From Owenia fusiformis (taxonomy: Eukaryota; Annelida; Polychaeta; Sabellida; Oweniidae): a DNA stretch of 60,000 nt. Positions 1 through 12,310 of this stretch are shown piece after piece. Position 1 is the stretch's first letter. Each line of letters begins with the position of its first letter. The stretch lies in the NCBI GenBank assembly GCA_903813345.2, contig CAIIXF020000003.1:2510109-2570108 (forward strand). Reading direction: 5' to 3'. The translations under genes were made by a program, and so were the position numbers. Below the pieces are notes generated by a model, which saw only the letters and a list, made by a program, of their open reading frames with translations, made no database searches and was not told the DNA's origin.

Positions 1-72
1 ATAATACGGTGGTGTAGGGGTAGAGTCCTCGCTGAGCACGCGGGAGGCCCGGGTTCGAATCCCGCATTCGCC
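1..72 (+). pseudogene. tRNA-Gly-derived pseudogene or SINE head
   Basis: Both internal RNA polymerase III promoter boxes are present: an A box at 10-20 (TGGTGTAGGGG) and a perfect B box at 52-62 (GGTTCGAATCC). A T-run that could end pol III transcription follows at 73. The anticodon stem and T arm closely resemble metazoan tRNA-Gly(GCC). The 5' acceptor strand does not pair with the 3' acceptor strand, the D stem is poor, and the anticodon loop lacks the usual U33. It is therefore unlikely to be a working tRNA; a tRNA-derived SINE head cut by the window edge is also possible. Confidence 0.65.
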
Positions 73-2270
73 TTTTTATTTTTTTAACTAAATGATTGTT
101 CTTTGATATTACGCAGAAAAACCAATTTTTATTTACATAAACTTTATATTAGAGCTTGAAAATGTTAAAACAATATATGTCAACATATTGCGTTTTGGAG
201 CGATGTGCAGGTTTAAGGTTGAATTATCTTTGCGTAATTCCTTCCTAGTTTCTCTAGTTTGAAAACACAAAAATGTGATGAGTATCTGAATGGTTGTTCA
301 GTTTAATATCTAAAAATTGGTTCTAAAATGGTGATAACTTTTCAAGAGTAGGGTTCACATGGAAAAATTTTACTGTACATTAATCTAATAATCCAATATA
401 ATCTTATAATCTAATTACTAAAATTAATTACTGTTGTATAAACAAGGGATTAGTATAGTGTTAAAACCCTGTATACACCCCCCCAACCTATCTCCTATAT
501 TAATCTTAGAGCATCTTGAACAAAGAGAGTCCAGCTTGATAATCATAATATATTTCCAATGGAATATTGTTCATTAGTACAATCTCACTATTGAATAAAT
601 ATCTGAGGTCACTCTGACATGGCTTTCATTATCTTAAAGACCTTTAGGCTCTTATAAATTATGGGTCTGGTTTGACCGCCTGGTCATGTAAAACCTTTAT
701 ATGGTCATCCAAATCCTTTTTTTTTATCTAGAACCTCACAAACTTTTTTATTCATATCATAGTTAGGTTTTACTCCTATTTTGGCATGTACAACTCATAT
801 TTTGGCATGTACAACTCATATTTTGGAAGAAGAATGAAGGAATGGCATATCACCTGTTCTTAAATTTTCAAATAAAATTCCAAATAAGCAAAATATTAAC
901 TTTTCGTGGCCTAAAGTGCTATAAATTATTGCCATAATATCACTTTGTCCATAGTCCACATAGACATTTTCTGTGGATATTGGTTAACATGGCTCTTTTT
1001 AATTAAGGCATAGTCCTGTATCTGACCCCGATTTCCCCATTCACTCTCTTATACAGTGCAGTGTTGAATAGAGATTGGAGGGGGGGGGGGGCTGAACTGT
1101 TGAAAAGGTATCTACAGAAATATGAAGTTTCACAGACACTTCTTCCTATAGAAGTGAACTTAAGCTTTAGATAAAGAGGGATTCTGATCAATGAGAATCT
1201 ACCCTTCATTTTCTAGCTTCAGGGTAGATTTGGCTTTGACCTTTTGGTCGTTAACATTATGGTTTATGTACATTTAGGAAATGGATTTCTTAAAAGATTG
1301 GCAACTTTGTCTATTTGACTAAATTGGCAGGTCTTGGGCCAAATCCTAGCAAAAATGTCAAGATTAAGGGAGCTCTGCACATTCACCGAAAAAAGTTCAA
1401 AATTCTTTGAAATATTTTGATTTTTGAACTATATGCATTCTACCATAAAAGTAAATGCCGCTTTAGAATTGAGAAAAATATTACCCTTTTTCATAAATTA
1501 TTAGTAATTTTAATAAAAATGTCCACCATGTGTTCTACCTTATAAGCTTTACCTTTTTGTCCTTGGAATATTTGAGTAGGCCTTATGGCTGGATACATGC
1601 CATTTAATTTCAATGTTTCATACAATTATTTATCAGATAACATGTTTCATCTTTACTTGTTATCCAATTTCATTATTTGATATCATATCTGATATCCTAC
1701 CAATATTACCTTGATATTCATGAATGAACTTGAAATGTTATTGCTAAAATATGTTCAAAAAATGCTTGTTAACAGAAATGTCAGTGTGTAATTGGTTTTT
1801 ATATAGTGTATAAAGTTGAATTAAATATTTTCAGTGTTGGCTATTTACATCTAACAATTTTATGAATGATTTTGTCAAGGTCATATTTCTTTCAGCTTCT
1901 TATAAATAGAATTCTGTTTTATTAGCTCGACAGGAAGTGATTTTGTTTGGTGTTTTTATAGCAGTGTTTTCACCAAAATTGTTTGATGATTTTATCAATG
2001 AAATTTCAAAATGTACATTTGCTTAAGAGCTATTTTCAGCCTCTTTGCTTTTATTGAGAGAGGTTTGCCCTTTGACTTGCATATTCAATAATTGAAACCC
2101 CATGTGTAATTCCTAAGCCATAAAGTATAACCTCATAATTGTGCCATACAAAATTAAGGTTCACTCTATACTGTCATTGCTAACTAAGTGTAGATGGGTG
2201 GTAATAGGCCATTTAGTTAATTATAAAATATGCCCAGTACATCATATTTATATTAAAAAAATGTTCTAAT
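73..2270. other. Non-coding, no recognised gene
   Basis: AT-rich sequence without a convincing coding frame. Only small features are seen: a 21-bp direct repeat near 779-822, a C-run at 478-484 and a G-run at 1080-1091. The missing first septin exon could lie here, but no ATG-to-GT segment stands out. Confidence 0.6.
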
Positions 2271-2583
2271 ATTATAAGTTATTGAATGATTTGAAGTGCA
2301 ATACAGGATATATTCTGCTCGAGAAATTCCGTATTGGAACGAGACAAAGTCGAGTGCCAATACAGAATATCGAGACAGAATAAATCCTGTATTGCACTAC
2401 AAATCATTCTATAACGTTTTTATCGTGTGATCCTCTGTATTGCTACTGAGAATGACCCCTCCGTACCAATTTTCTGTATTGCGACGGAGATGATCAACGG
2501 GGACAATTTCAGTAGCAAAACAGATTGGTACAGCACAAGAACTGACGAATCAGAAGGCTTCATTTTACAGATCATACGATAAA
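2271..2583. mobile_element. MITE family A, double hairpin, copy 1
   Basis: The first ~140 bp is a long imperfect palindrome: GAATGATTTGAAGTGCAATA on the left is mirrored by its complement near 2390-2410. The second half is another imperfect palindrome built around TGTATTGCTACTGAG and its complement. No coding capacity is seen. Near-identical elements lie at 55851-56474, and a partial copy lies near 10450. This points to a non-autonomous DNA transposon family. Confidence 0.75.
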
Positions 2584-2683
2584 TTCAAATACATGTATTC
2601 AAAAAATCAAGGGCAATGAAGTGGGTGGTCTACCTGTTGAATATATTACAATCCAGGCAGTAAATATATGATTTATCAAACTT

Positions 2684-2827
2684 ATGCCTGGGTCACATTT
2701 ACTCCGATTCATGGGCCGGGTGCCGGCTAATTGAGTATTTTGTGCAAAACTACATGCAATTTTGAACAAAACACTCAATCGGCCAGAAGCTGGCAGATAA
2801 ATTGGTACAAATCAGTGACCCAGGCAT
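2684..2827. mobile_element. MITE family B, copy 1
   Basis: The ends are perfect 13-bp inverted repeats, ATGCCTGGGTCAC and GTGACCCAGGCAT. An inner palindrome contains TTGAGTATTTTGT and its near complement ACAAAACACTCAA. The length is 144 bp with no coding potential. A related sequence lies at 57024. Confidence 0.75.
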
Positions 2828-4109
2828 TAGAAAATCAGTTATCAAAATACTGTACCCTTAGTGTAGATGTACATGCAATATTATATGGAAAATGCTGCAG
2901 TCCTATTTTTGAAATAAAACCTTTAGAACACTGATGTGTTCTAGAGTGGGGAAATATTCAAAAGTATCCCATATAAGGGAATTCTTGGTCAAGAAAGGCA
3001 AGGAGCATTTAAAACCTTTTGGGATGTTATTATACCTAAGTATAAAACATATTATCACCCATTTCTTGACCAATCACATTGGACTATTAGCCTGGGGTAG
3101 ATACTAGCATAATGTTCACATCAATAAATAATGTTTCAGGGTCAATATGTCATGTTGATGTCACTATATGTTATATTGATGTCACTATACATCATGTTGA
3201 TGTCATCTTAAAGTAAGGCTGTCATTTATTATCTCCATCATCAGTTGGTGTCTTGCAAGTTATATATGTTTCACTGATCTCCTCAGCATTTTAGATGAAC
3301 AAATGGGCATCAAAAATTGTGGTAGTGGGAGGTCTAAACGCCAACGGATTTGGTTGAATTTTTTTGTCCTTGCTTTCCTTTATCAGGAGGCCAACTGGGC
3401 AAAACTCCATCTTGATTTGAAAAAAAAAGTCAAAAAGTGAAACACCCTAATATACATACACATTTTTCGTGTGTGAAATAGTGGCTTACTACCTGACATC
3501 ATAGTTAAGAGTCTGATGGCTTAGCTAAGTTAATTCTTTTCATCCTTGACGGACTCATCATATTTAAGGTGGCAGTGAAGGATAGAGAGAGAGAGAGAAA
3601 CGCTGAAAGCACTCTTCAAAAATACTAGTATGTCAGTGTTTTCCCTTTGCAGCCTAAAAACTGAAAAATGAGAAAGCTGATCAAATACGTCTTAATTCAG
3701 AGGTGATGTTGCTTCATATTGCCACCTTAGAAATCAATGTTGGAAAAAAGATGTGGGAATTAATTAATTAAGAAATGGATATGGAAATGTGTTTTTCTTC
3801 AAAAGGCACTTGCAAGAATAACATGTGGCAAATCTCCAGCCTTGTTGCCTTTTTATGTGTGTTAACAGGCAATTTTTCACAGGATATAAACCCATATTTA
3901 TGGGGTGGTCATTTAGCCCTGAAGGTCAATTGAAGCTTGTCATGAGTCCGGTGCACTTTATCAAAACGGCTTCCTTTTCAGTCATATAGTCAGTTGTTAA
4001 CATTGGGGTATATAATTTCTCCAGTTGACCTCTTCAAGTTACAAACTGTTGACTTCTATTCTCCAATCTGTTTCTCTCTGGAAGTTTAATTGTGTGTTTT
4101 TTAAAAGTT
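2828..4109. other. Non-coding, weak short repeats
   Basis: Nothing gene-like is seen. A short repeat of about 25 bp (TGATGTCACTATA variants) lies at 3125-3205, and a GA-rich microsatellite lies near 3583-3600. Confidence 0.55.
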
Positions 4110-4495
4110 CCCCTTCTTCAAAATGTTGCTCTTCTTAAAAATGTATCCCTTCTTTAAAATGTTGTCCTGCTTTAAAATGTTGCCCTGCTTTAAAATGTTG
4201 CCCTTCTTTAAAATGTTGTCCTTCTATAAAATGTTGCCCTGCTTTAAAATGTTGTCCTGCTTTAAAATGTTGCCCTGCTTTAAAATGTTGCCCTTCTTTA
4301 AAATGTTGTCCTTCTATAAAATGTTGCCCTGCTTTAAAATGTTGCCCTCCTTTAAAATATTGTCCTTCTATAAAATGTTGCCCTGTTTTAAAATGTTGCC
4401 CTTCTTTAAAATGTTGCTCTTCTTCAAAATGTTGCTCTTCTATAAAATGGAATCCGTTTATTTAAATATTTCCCTTCTTTAAAATGTTTGTCTGT
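4110..4495 (+). repeat. 18-bp tandem array before exon 1 acceptor
   Basis: About 21 copies of an 18-bp unit of the form CTTCTTTAAAATGTTGCC, with C/T alternation. The array stops about 8 nt before the AG of the first recognised septin acceptor (4501-4503), so its last unit overlaps the pyrimidine-tract region of that splice site. Because 18 is a multiple of three, a spurious repetitive 119-codon open frame runs through it. Confidence 0.9.
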
Positions 4496-4503
4496 GATTT
4501 CAG

Positions 4504-4780
4504 TTAAACACAAAGAGAGACGCATTCTTCAAGAACGACCCTGCCCCTCCAAAGTTTGAATATTCAGGAATACGCGAACGGGACAAAGATCGTACAGAGC
4601 GTGACAAGGAACGTGAACTCATGTTGGAACGAGCGCAAGAACGCATTAAAGCCCCAGCGCCATCTTTACCTAACAAAGAGTCTCCTACAGTTGATGGATA
4701 TGTCGGGTTCGCTAATTTGCCGAATCAAGTTTATAGGAAATCAGTGAAAAAAGGATTTGAATTTACTTTAATGGTTGTAG
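4504..4780 (+). CDS. SEPT7: Septin-7 exon 1 of visible set (N-terminus, alpha-0)
   Basis: The acceptor CAG is at 4501-4503 and the donor GTAAGT at 4781; the exon ends in phase 1. It encodes visible residues 1-92. Residues 1-45 are charged and R/D/E-rich (for example [15 protein letters not shown]) and poorly conserved. They are followed by the conserved [20 protein letters not shown] block and by beta-1 GFEFTLMVV, which leads into the P-loop. The RKSVKK stretch is the basic region that contacts phosphoinositides in septins. The ATG at 4621 is in frame but internal: the coding-like frame continues upstream to the acceptor, so a further 5' exon is needed. A start at 4621 is a less likely alternative. 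Confidence 0.93.
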
Positions 4781-5094
4781 GTAAGTCAAGAAATAAAAAT
4801 ATTTAATCTTTCTTTCAAGCCCTCGTGACCCCCCCCCCCTCCCCTTTTGCAAGCATATATCTAGTATCTCATCTCTGAAGCTGTAAAACACAGGGGAAGG
4901 GTTTTAAGATATAAAAATTGAGATAGATAGAATATATTTATGTATCCTATCTGAGATGTGTATATATATGTACCTTGTAGGTGTTTATTTCCTAAATATG
5001 CAAATTACATCTTTTCCATATTTCAGAGGACAAAGACTAGATAAAAAAATTATGTCAGTGATGGCCTCCCTAAAATAACTTGAAAATCATTTTT
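4781..5094. other. Start of intron 1, nothing recognised
   Basis: Intronic sequence with a C-run at about 4829-4839 and short AT-rich stretches. No coding or structured feature is seen. Confidence 0.6.
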
Positions 5095-5690
5095 AAGAGG
5101 ACATGTACTTGATTTAATCATATATGCACACATTTTTTTAATGTTCTCATCATGAGTCAGTATTGGGACATAAACGTTATGGTTTAAAATATCTTTTCCG
5201 AACAGGGAGAAGAAGCAGAGACTAATAATACAAAATTTGTGAGAGAATTCAGAAATTATATTTGGGTCGGCAAACAGATATTCCTCTCAGAGTCCCCTCA
5301 GTTTTGGGACATTAAGTTATGGTTAAAGTATCCTTTCCGAACTGAGAGAAGAAGCAGAGAATAAATACAAAACTTATTTTATTTTAGACTGTGAGAGATC
5401 TTAGAAATATTTGGGTGGACATGTACTTGATTTAATCATATATGCACTAATTCGGATGTTCCTCTTAGAGTCCCCTCAGTTTTGGGACATTAAGTTATGG
5501 TTAAAGTATCCTTTCCAAACTGAGAGAAGCAGAGACTTAATACAAAACTTTTTTTTTTTTAGACTGTGTGAGAGAACTTAGAAATATTTGGGTGGACATG
5601 TGCTTGATTTAAACATATATGCACTAATTCGGATGTTCCTCTTAGAGTCCCTTCAGTTTTGGGGCATGAAGTTATAGGCTCTTTCTGATA
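5095..5690. repeat. ~177-bp tandem repeat, about 3 copies
   Basis: Segments carrying CAGTTTTGGGACATTAAG, TCCTTTCCGAACTGAGAG and GGTGGACATGTACTTGATTT recur with a spacing of about 177 bp (near 5289, 5466 and 5644). A more diverged copy lies upstream. It is intronic and non-coding. Confidence 0.8.
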
Positions 5691-6346
5691 CCTCTAGGCC
5701 AAAATTAAACTTATTCCCAGCTGATTTTTCCAGATGAATTGTCTCCAAAATATGTGATATTTCATTGCTGTTTATGTATATATTTGTAATATCAGTGCTT
5801 TATGTGATATCATATCCATGAGCTTGATTATTTTACAGAATTTGGAAATGTTACCCAAAAATCATTGGGTAAATCCAATTCTTAAAAATACAATGTATTT
5901 GTCAACGGTTCAGTGAAGAATTTTTTAAAAAAGGAGAGGATAAATCTAATATCTTATTGACAATTATTGCTCATGAATGAATTTAAAGAAGGATGGGATT
6001 AATCTAATATCCAATATCATAGTACTGCATGGACAACATTTTACATGATTTGATTTTATTAAATCTTATTATATCAACTCATCGATGTCAAAAGTATCAC
6101 TCAAATATTGTTGGCAGACTCAATTGATTATTAACTTTTCTTGGCACCTTTTGCAACTCAGTCTCATATTTTTGAGTTATTTTATTACAATGATAGACAT
6201 CTTACATCAATATAGTATAAATATAACCATGAATTATCTGACTAGTGATGTAACCGTTTTTGGATTAACATAACCTTATACTTAACATATTGCATATATG
6301 TACATGTTAAATGGTAGTTCATTGCCATCCGTTTTTTACAGTTACA

Positions 6347-6500
6347 GGGGTTTCATATTAGCAGCAGGCAACAGGCAATTCTCACTGGTTGTTTTCATAT
6401 AACCGCCTGTTGTTTTCAAGGACTTTTCAACTTTTTCACATTAAATTTATGATTTTCATCAATTTTGCCTGTTGTTTTCAATTGTTTAGCCTGTTGTGAT
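6347..6500. mobile_element. Repeat family E, copy 1
   Basis: Contains AGCAGCAGGCAACAGGC followed by repeated GCCTGTTGTTTTCA blocks. Related sequence occurs at 22108-22200 in the same orientation and at about 17895-17975 in reverse complement, which marks a dispersed repeat. There is no open frame. The bases around it (5691-6346 and 6501-7020) show nothing else recognisable. Confidence 0.6.
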
Positions 6501-7024
6501 AAATTCTGTGAGTGAACCCTCCCCCCTCCCCCCCGAGTTCTGACTTTTGCTGTTTAGAAGCTCAAAATGACTCAAACTAGCAGGTGATTTGGATTGAATG
6601 TGAAATGGAAACTTCTCAAATAAAACGTCATGTTGACATTTCTATAACAGGCACACTTCCATAGCTCTAAATGTTGAATTGTTTTTTGTTAAACAAATAT
6701 ATGGATCAGTTACAAGTCCTTGTTATTGTGTACAATATCAATTTCCACATTTTGGTTTTGTTTCATTTTTTATAATGTGACGAATAGACTTTGACTTTCT
6801 GGCTTTCAAAAAGGTTTTAATTCAAGAGTCAAAACTCTAAAGAAAAAATGGCTGAAAATGGCAAATTTAATATTGATTAATTTGACGTATCTTTTTGTTT
6901 TTCCCAATCTGAGTACTCGTTCCCTAAACCGTGAAGACGTTGAGGCTAGGGACAACGTCTGTTCTGAATGTTTCAGACAACATCTAAAAATTAATGCAGT
7001 CTTTTATCTAATAGCTCAAGAAAA

Positions 7025-7440
7025 TAGATAGTTCACAATATTTTAAGGTCATAGTGTGCTTAATGAGCTACAGTTTCTTTACCTGATCAAATACATGAAT
7101 GCTTTTAAAGTACAATTCAATAAGAGAAGAGATAGTTCACAATACTTTAAAGTCCTATCATCTTCAACAGGCAACCGTTTCTTTACCTAAACAAACACAT
7201 TAATATATTAATGTTTAAATATTTTTTATATATTTTTATATATTTTTTTTACTAATAGGCACTGACCTTAGTTCAAATCAATAAGAGATAGTTCACAATA
7301 TTTTAAGGTTAAAGCGTGTTTAACACTGCTACAGTTTCTATATCTAAACAAACACATTAATGTTTTTAAAGTATTTCTTATATATTTTTTATTATATATT
7401 TACTAATAGGCACTGACAAGTTCAAATCAATAAGTCAACT
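7025..7440. repeat. Diverged tandem repeat, 3-4 copies
   Basis: The phrase AGTTCACAATATTTTAAGG recurs near 7030, 7135 and 7275. Each copy is followed by related AAACAAACACATTAATG and TACTAATAGGCACTGAC sequences. Copies differ in length. Intronic and non-coding. Confidence 0.65.
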
Positions 7441-7699
7441 CTTCTTTGTGTTAGGGTCAATTGTAGGTGCATTAATGCGTTCAGGGTTGTGATTCTCTTA
7501 AGGTGTGGGATATCAAAGCCTAGTTTGAATGCCGTGATTTATGACATAAAAACTTGGCCGCTCATTTAAAAATGGCGGCCATTTTAGTGCCGATTTTACA
7601 GTAATTTAGGTGCAATATGTAAAACTGTAATACCAATATGTTTTAAATGTAAAAAAAATTATATAGGACATTAATAAAGCTAGAAATGTAGATATTAAA

Positions 7700-8585
7700 A
7701 AAGCACATGGCAGCCATCTTGAAAAATGGCGGCCTTTTCTCGTTATTTTACGATTTTTGCTATAACTCGAAAAGTAGTGGAGCGATTTTGTTCATATTTG
7801 GTATTTGAATACTATAAGCATGGCACACTGTCTAATGACACTTTTGGTAGAAGGCGGCCATTTTGAAAAATGGCGGACATTTTGAAAAATGGCCGCCATT
7901 TTAACTTATTTTACTAAAACTCGAAAAGTAGTGGAGCGATTTTGTTCATATTTGGTATGTGAATACGTATAAGCATGGCACACTGTCTAATGACACTTTT
8001 GGTAGAGGGCGGTCATTTTTCAAAATGGCCGCCATTTTAACGTATTTTACTATAACTTGAAAAGTAGTGGAGCGATTTTGTTCATATTCGGTATGTGAAT
8101 ACTGTAAGCATGGCACACTGTCTAATGACACTTTTGGTAGAAGGCCGCCATTTTGAAAAATGGCGGACATTTTGAAAAATGGCTGCCATTTTAACTTATT
8201 TTACTATAACTCGAAAAGTAGTGGAGCGATTTTGTTCATATTTGGTACGTGAATACGTATAAGCATGGCACACTGTCTAATGACACTTTTGGTAGAAGGT
8301 GGCCATTTTGAAAAATGGCCGCCATTTTAACGTATTTTACTATAACTCGAAAAGTAGTGGAGCGATTTTGTTCATATTTGGTATGTGAATACTATAAGCA
8401 TGGCACACTGTCTAATGAGACTTTTAGTAGAAGGCGGCCATTTTTCAAAATGGCCACCATTTTAACGTATTTTACTATAACTCGAAAAGTAGTAGAGCGA
8501 TTTTGTTCATATTTGGTATGTGAATATTATAAGCATGGCACACTGTCTAATGACACTTTTGGTAGAAGGTGCCCCTTTTGAAAAA
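7700..8585. repeat. GGCGGCCATTTT satellite, ~6 copies
   Basis: The unit combines a block carrying GTAGTGGAGCGATTTTGTTC, the phrase GCATGGCACACTGTCTAATG, and short palindromic AAAATGGC(G/C)GCCATTTT segments. The conserved block starts near 7766, 7920, 8056, 8211, 8347 and 8480, so two unit lengths alternate (about 154 and 135 bp). The difference is one extra ~18-bp copy of the TGGCGGACATTTTGAAAAA block. Open frames on both strands here come from the repeat. Confidence 0.88.
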
Positions 8586-8682
8586 TGTTCGATGGGATTC
8601 GCTACGCTTTGGCGTTGCCGTTGTTCTGGTTTAGATTAGAGTTACTTTTCAATATATCAACTTCTAGATCTAGAAGAAGTTT

Positions 8683-8800
8683 TTTATGTCAACACCAGAT
8701 AGAAGTGGTGACATATTGTTATAATCTCTAATATTTTTGGAAGTTAGAGTTTGGTGTCTGTAACAAATGGTAGGTTGTGACATTTTGCAAATAAATGCCT
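8683..8800 (+). mobile_element. Repeat family C, copy 1
   Basis: The start resembles TGTCA..ACC....GTGGTGACATATTGTTAT, and the end carries TAACAAATGGTAGGTTGTGAC followed by an ATGCCT-like tail. The same start and end pair is found near 16988, 29655, 31302, 39240, 40813, 42445 and 25343. A short dispersed non-autonomous element is the simplest reading. Confidence 0.65.
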
Positions 8801-10443
8801 CGTTTGTGAAATCCTATTGGTATTGAAACTATATATTTATTCAGAGAGTAGAAGTTACAAGCCTTCGAGCCAAAGGGTAGATACAAATTCACTGTTTTTT
8901 ACTGGACATTAGTAAATGCTCATCCTAGTCTTTTCTTTCATAAAGCAACCTTATCATTACACCTCAGAGCCTAGTTCACAAGTACTTGACAAAATCAAAC
9001 TTTTGAAAAGGATGCACAGAGTAAATTGCTGTATAAATTAAGAAGCTAGACTATGTAGTCATCCTCCAACAGTAACCTTACTGTACTGTTTTACTATGGC
9101 ATTTTACAGTCCCATTGGTACAGTACTGCACTGTGAACACTGTACAGCACCTACCCTGGGTGCAGAGTAATGTAGAGTTATAAATGACCCTCTGTCTAGC
9201 ATAGACTAAATTGCTATATTACAGAGGAAATGACCATATAGAAAGTCTTCTGTATTGCGATGACAAACTCTGATTGGCTCGGTGAGATCAGAGATTTATT
9301 GTACTGAACTGAAAGAAATTGACAGAAGCTCTCTTTTGAGAAGTGAAGTCGAACAAATGCAAATTATAAAGCACTATACTCGAACTGCACTGTATGTTAC
9401 CATAATTTGAGGGTGCAGATGTGGGGTCTGTATATTCTGGATGTCAGAGCCTTGTATGTTTAACAAAATCACACCATATTAGAAAGGGTACTAGATGTAA
9501 AATGGTGTAACTTAAATTGCAATTTTCATTATCATAACAATCAATATGAAATTCATGGCCATTGGTTATTTTGATGCTCTGACAAATTATATATGTACCC
9601 ACAGTTGTAATTCTAATTTTCAACTTATAATTTTAGTGACCACAATAACTCCAGGCATACTCCTGCTAGTACATCAGGGTAAATCTACCCTTTGTCCTTT
9701 CCTCACAGTATCATGTTATACTCTGAGTATATCAACATATCTTATAGTTCTGATGCTAATAAGATCTTGTTTTTAAATGTATTTGGAATATGTAGCAAGA
9801 TCAAAATGAGTTTTAGATGATTTTATTTTATAATTTTCATACTTGTCATACATGCTCGTGCCATCGAGCAATGTTCAGATTAGAGAGGTGTTTGAATATA
9901 CATGTTTAACTTTATCAAGTTTTTTTGAAAATGTTGAACAATTGAAAAGTATAATCCTTCATCATTTTGCAACACATAATAGCATATTCTTTTCAAATGT
10001 GCTTTTTATATTATTTCCTGGTAAATGACGTTATTCATAATCATTGAAAGCTGTCACTTAGCAACAAGTTTTATTTGTTTTTCATCTTTGCATTGGAACC
10101 CAATTTCCTGTTTGAGGGTGTAAACTGTAAAATAGAGAATTGGGTTTACTTAGAGACTTACAATTTATATCGAACCTTATAATATTACTGGTTTAATACT
10201 GGAACATAGTGGGGGGGGGGGGAGGATCACAGAAATAAAAAATGTGGGATCTTTTTTGAAGCTGAATTGGGGAAGGGGTACGCCTCTTTTTATGTAGCTC
10301 CTCTTTCTTGAATCCTTCTTCTTTTGAGTCTGATCTTTATGAACCCTCTGTGTGCAATCTTTATGCTAAAAAAGATTCTGGTTCTGTATTTTCATATCCA
10401 CTTTAGTTCCAATCATTATTTGTTCCACTGGGAAGATTTGATA
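8801..10443. other. Intron 1 sequence, no recognised gene
   Basis: No exon-like segment was found. A stretch at 9180-9360 contains CTCTCTTTTGAGAAGTGAAGTC, whose complement occurs at 11263-11290, so it is probably part of a dispersed element. A G-run lies at 10211-10222. Confidence 0.5.
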
Positions 10444-10449
10444 ACTCTA

Positions 10450-10660
10450 ATGCCAATACAGAATATCGAGAGCAGAATATCATTCTATGATGTTTTTATC
10501 GTGTGATCTTCTGTATTGCTACTGAGAATGCCCCCCTCCCCCCCATACCAATATTTTCTGTATTGGGATCAATGGGGACAATCTCAGTCAGACAATACAG
10601 ATTGGTACAGCACAAGAACTGACCATTCAGAAGGCTTCATATCACAGATCATATGATAAA
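10450..10660. mobile_element. MITE family A, truncated copy
   Basis: Shares the second half of the family A element: TTTTTATCGTGTGAT, TGTATTGCTACTGAGAATG, AGATTGGTACAGCACAAGAA and CAGATCATA blocks in the same order. The left palindrome is mostly missing; only GCCAATACAGAATATCGAGA and a shortened follow-on remain. Confidence 0.7.
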
Positions 10661-11262
10661 TAGTGTATCCTGCTTGTCTGAGCTTAGTACATTATGTAGA
10701 TGAAACTCTCTTTTGAGTGAGCAAAATCACATTATTGGCAAAGGTAGTCTTCATTTTTTCCATTGAGAATATTTTGTTACTCAGAGCATCATGAATATAG
10801 CTTCGCATGTTGTAGATGACCAGATTGTTAATTGAATCCAGTGCAGGCTTTATGGCAAACCCTGATGAAGCCATGTTCATATTAGCTAAACTTTTTTTGG
10901 TTTAAACACTTGTGTATGGGTTCATTCCCTGTCACTTGGACTGATAGTTATTCATGTTTCAATATCTCCCTTGATCTTTTTAGAAAGGTGTTCATTCAGA
11001 ATGGATTTTACAAATTTAGAAGGACATTTTGGGGTATTTGTTTCAAAGCAACATTTTTTAATCTGAACATATTTTAAATTTTGAAAGATAATCTCAAACT
11101 ATCTAGGCCCTCTTTTACATTTTCTGACATATATTGTCCTAATTGAACTTTAATGTGTGGTTGAAAATACTAATTCAGAAAATGCTAAATTTTTTGCAAT
11201 TTAGGACATGAATGTACCAAATTCTATTATTTTGCAGAGGATATCTTACCCTTTACATTCGT

Positions 11263-11554
11263 TTGACTTCACTTCTTAAAAGAGAGCTTCGTCTTCACTC
11301 TTTCAAACTAAAATAAACCTGTGAACCCACCGCGCCAATCAGTGTTTGTCAGCCAAATTTGACCGACGTTCTATATATGGTCATTCCTTCTGAAGTCATC
11401 ATTGAGGCCGGAATTGACCAATGACAGCGCGTAGGTCAGAAGTGATTTATTACCCGAACTGTCACCGTTACCCGTCGTGGAGGCGGGGCTACTAAACTGT
11501 AATATGGTCTCTACTAGGCAGAGTGTAGTTTAACTAGACTCTGCACGCAGGGTA
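11263..11554. mobile_element. Repeat family F, copy 1
   Basis: The 3' part, GGGGCTACTAAACTGTAATA followed by GGCAGAGTGTAGTTTAACTA and CTCTGC..GCAGGGTA, is matched at 15735-15959. The 5' part has the complement of sequence at about 9320-9350. The boundaries are uncertain. It looks like a dispersed element rather than host coding sequence. Confidence 0.5.
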
Positions 11555-12190
11555 AGGATATCTCTACATCACTCAATGCAACATTACTTGTAAGCAGTGA
11601 ATATGACTCAATCCTACATAATTACTTGTTACCTATTAGTAAAGTAACATTTTTTTGTTATTGACTTTTTCTATACAAGTGGAATTCAAGATTTGACATC
11701 AATTGACAGCGGCTTGAAATCTATCAGATGTGTCATCAATCATGTGAGACTAAAGCTTCTTATAATTAGTCACTCATAGTGACAGGAAAATAGAGATAGG
11801 GACTATCAGGAAATGGTAGACATAAACAAATTATTCTATGTATAATCATGGCTATTCTAAGTGTCTGAGCCAATTTAAGTCAATGAGTTCTCTTTTAAGA
11901 AAATGTCAATCCAAACTGTTGAAAGGGGAAAGCTCGATCAACGTCTTGTTGTTGTTAGATGGTAGGCATTTTGAGGCAGAGAGCTTAGGTTACTAATAAG
12001 TGATGTTACGCTGATCTATACAGGAATGTTACATGAGTAATGATAATCCATGTTGCCTAGATACACCTGTATATGTGTAGTAGTACAAGATATCCTATAG
12101 ATCCTGTATAACCTGAATGAATGAATGTAAATTGAACATATTTTTTTCTTATTCCCTCACACTGTTACCTAAAAATTGATTTTTTAAAAA
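11555..12190. other. Intron 1 sequence, nothing recognised
   Basis: AT-rich intron sequence with no repeat or coding signal that could be supported. Confidence 0.55.
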
Positions 12191-12310
12191 TGTTTTTGCC
12201 ACTTGGGCTTATACAAGGTATCAACGTGAGCACTAAGTCTCATCAAGTCAATATTAATCATTTAAGGACCAACCTGGAATATGGTGTAGATCATATCATT
12301 TTTTCATTTT

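Noticed and set aside
4123-4482. 119-codon frame rich in FKML repeats
   Set aside because: Entirely made by the 18-bp array, whose unit length is a multiple of three; no other coding sign.
4621-4806. Septin start codon at 4621
   Set aside because: In frame, but the coding-like sequence continues upstream to a good acceptor at 4503, so this Met is more likely internal.
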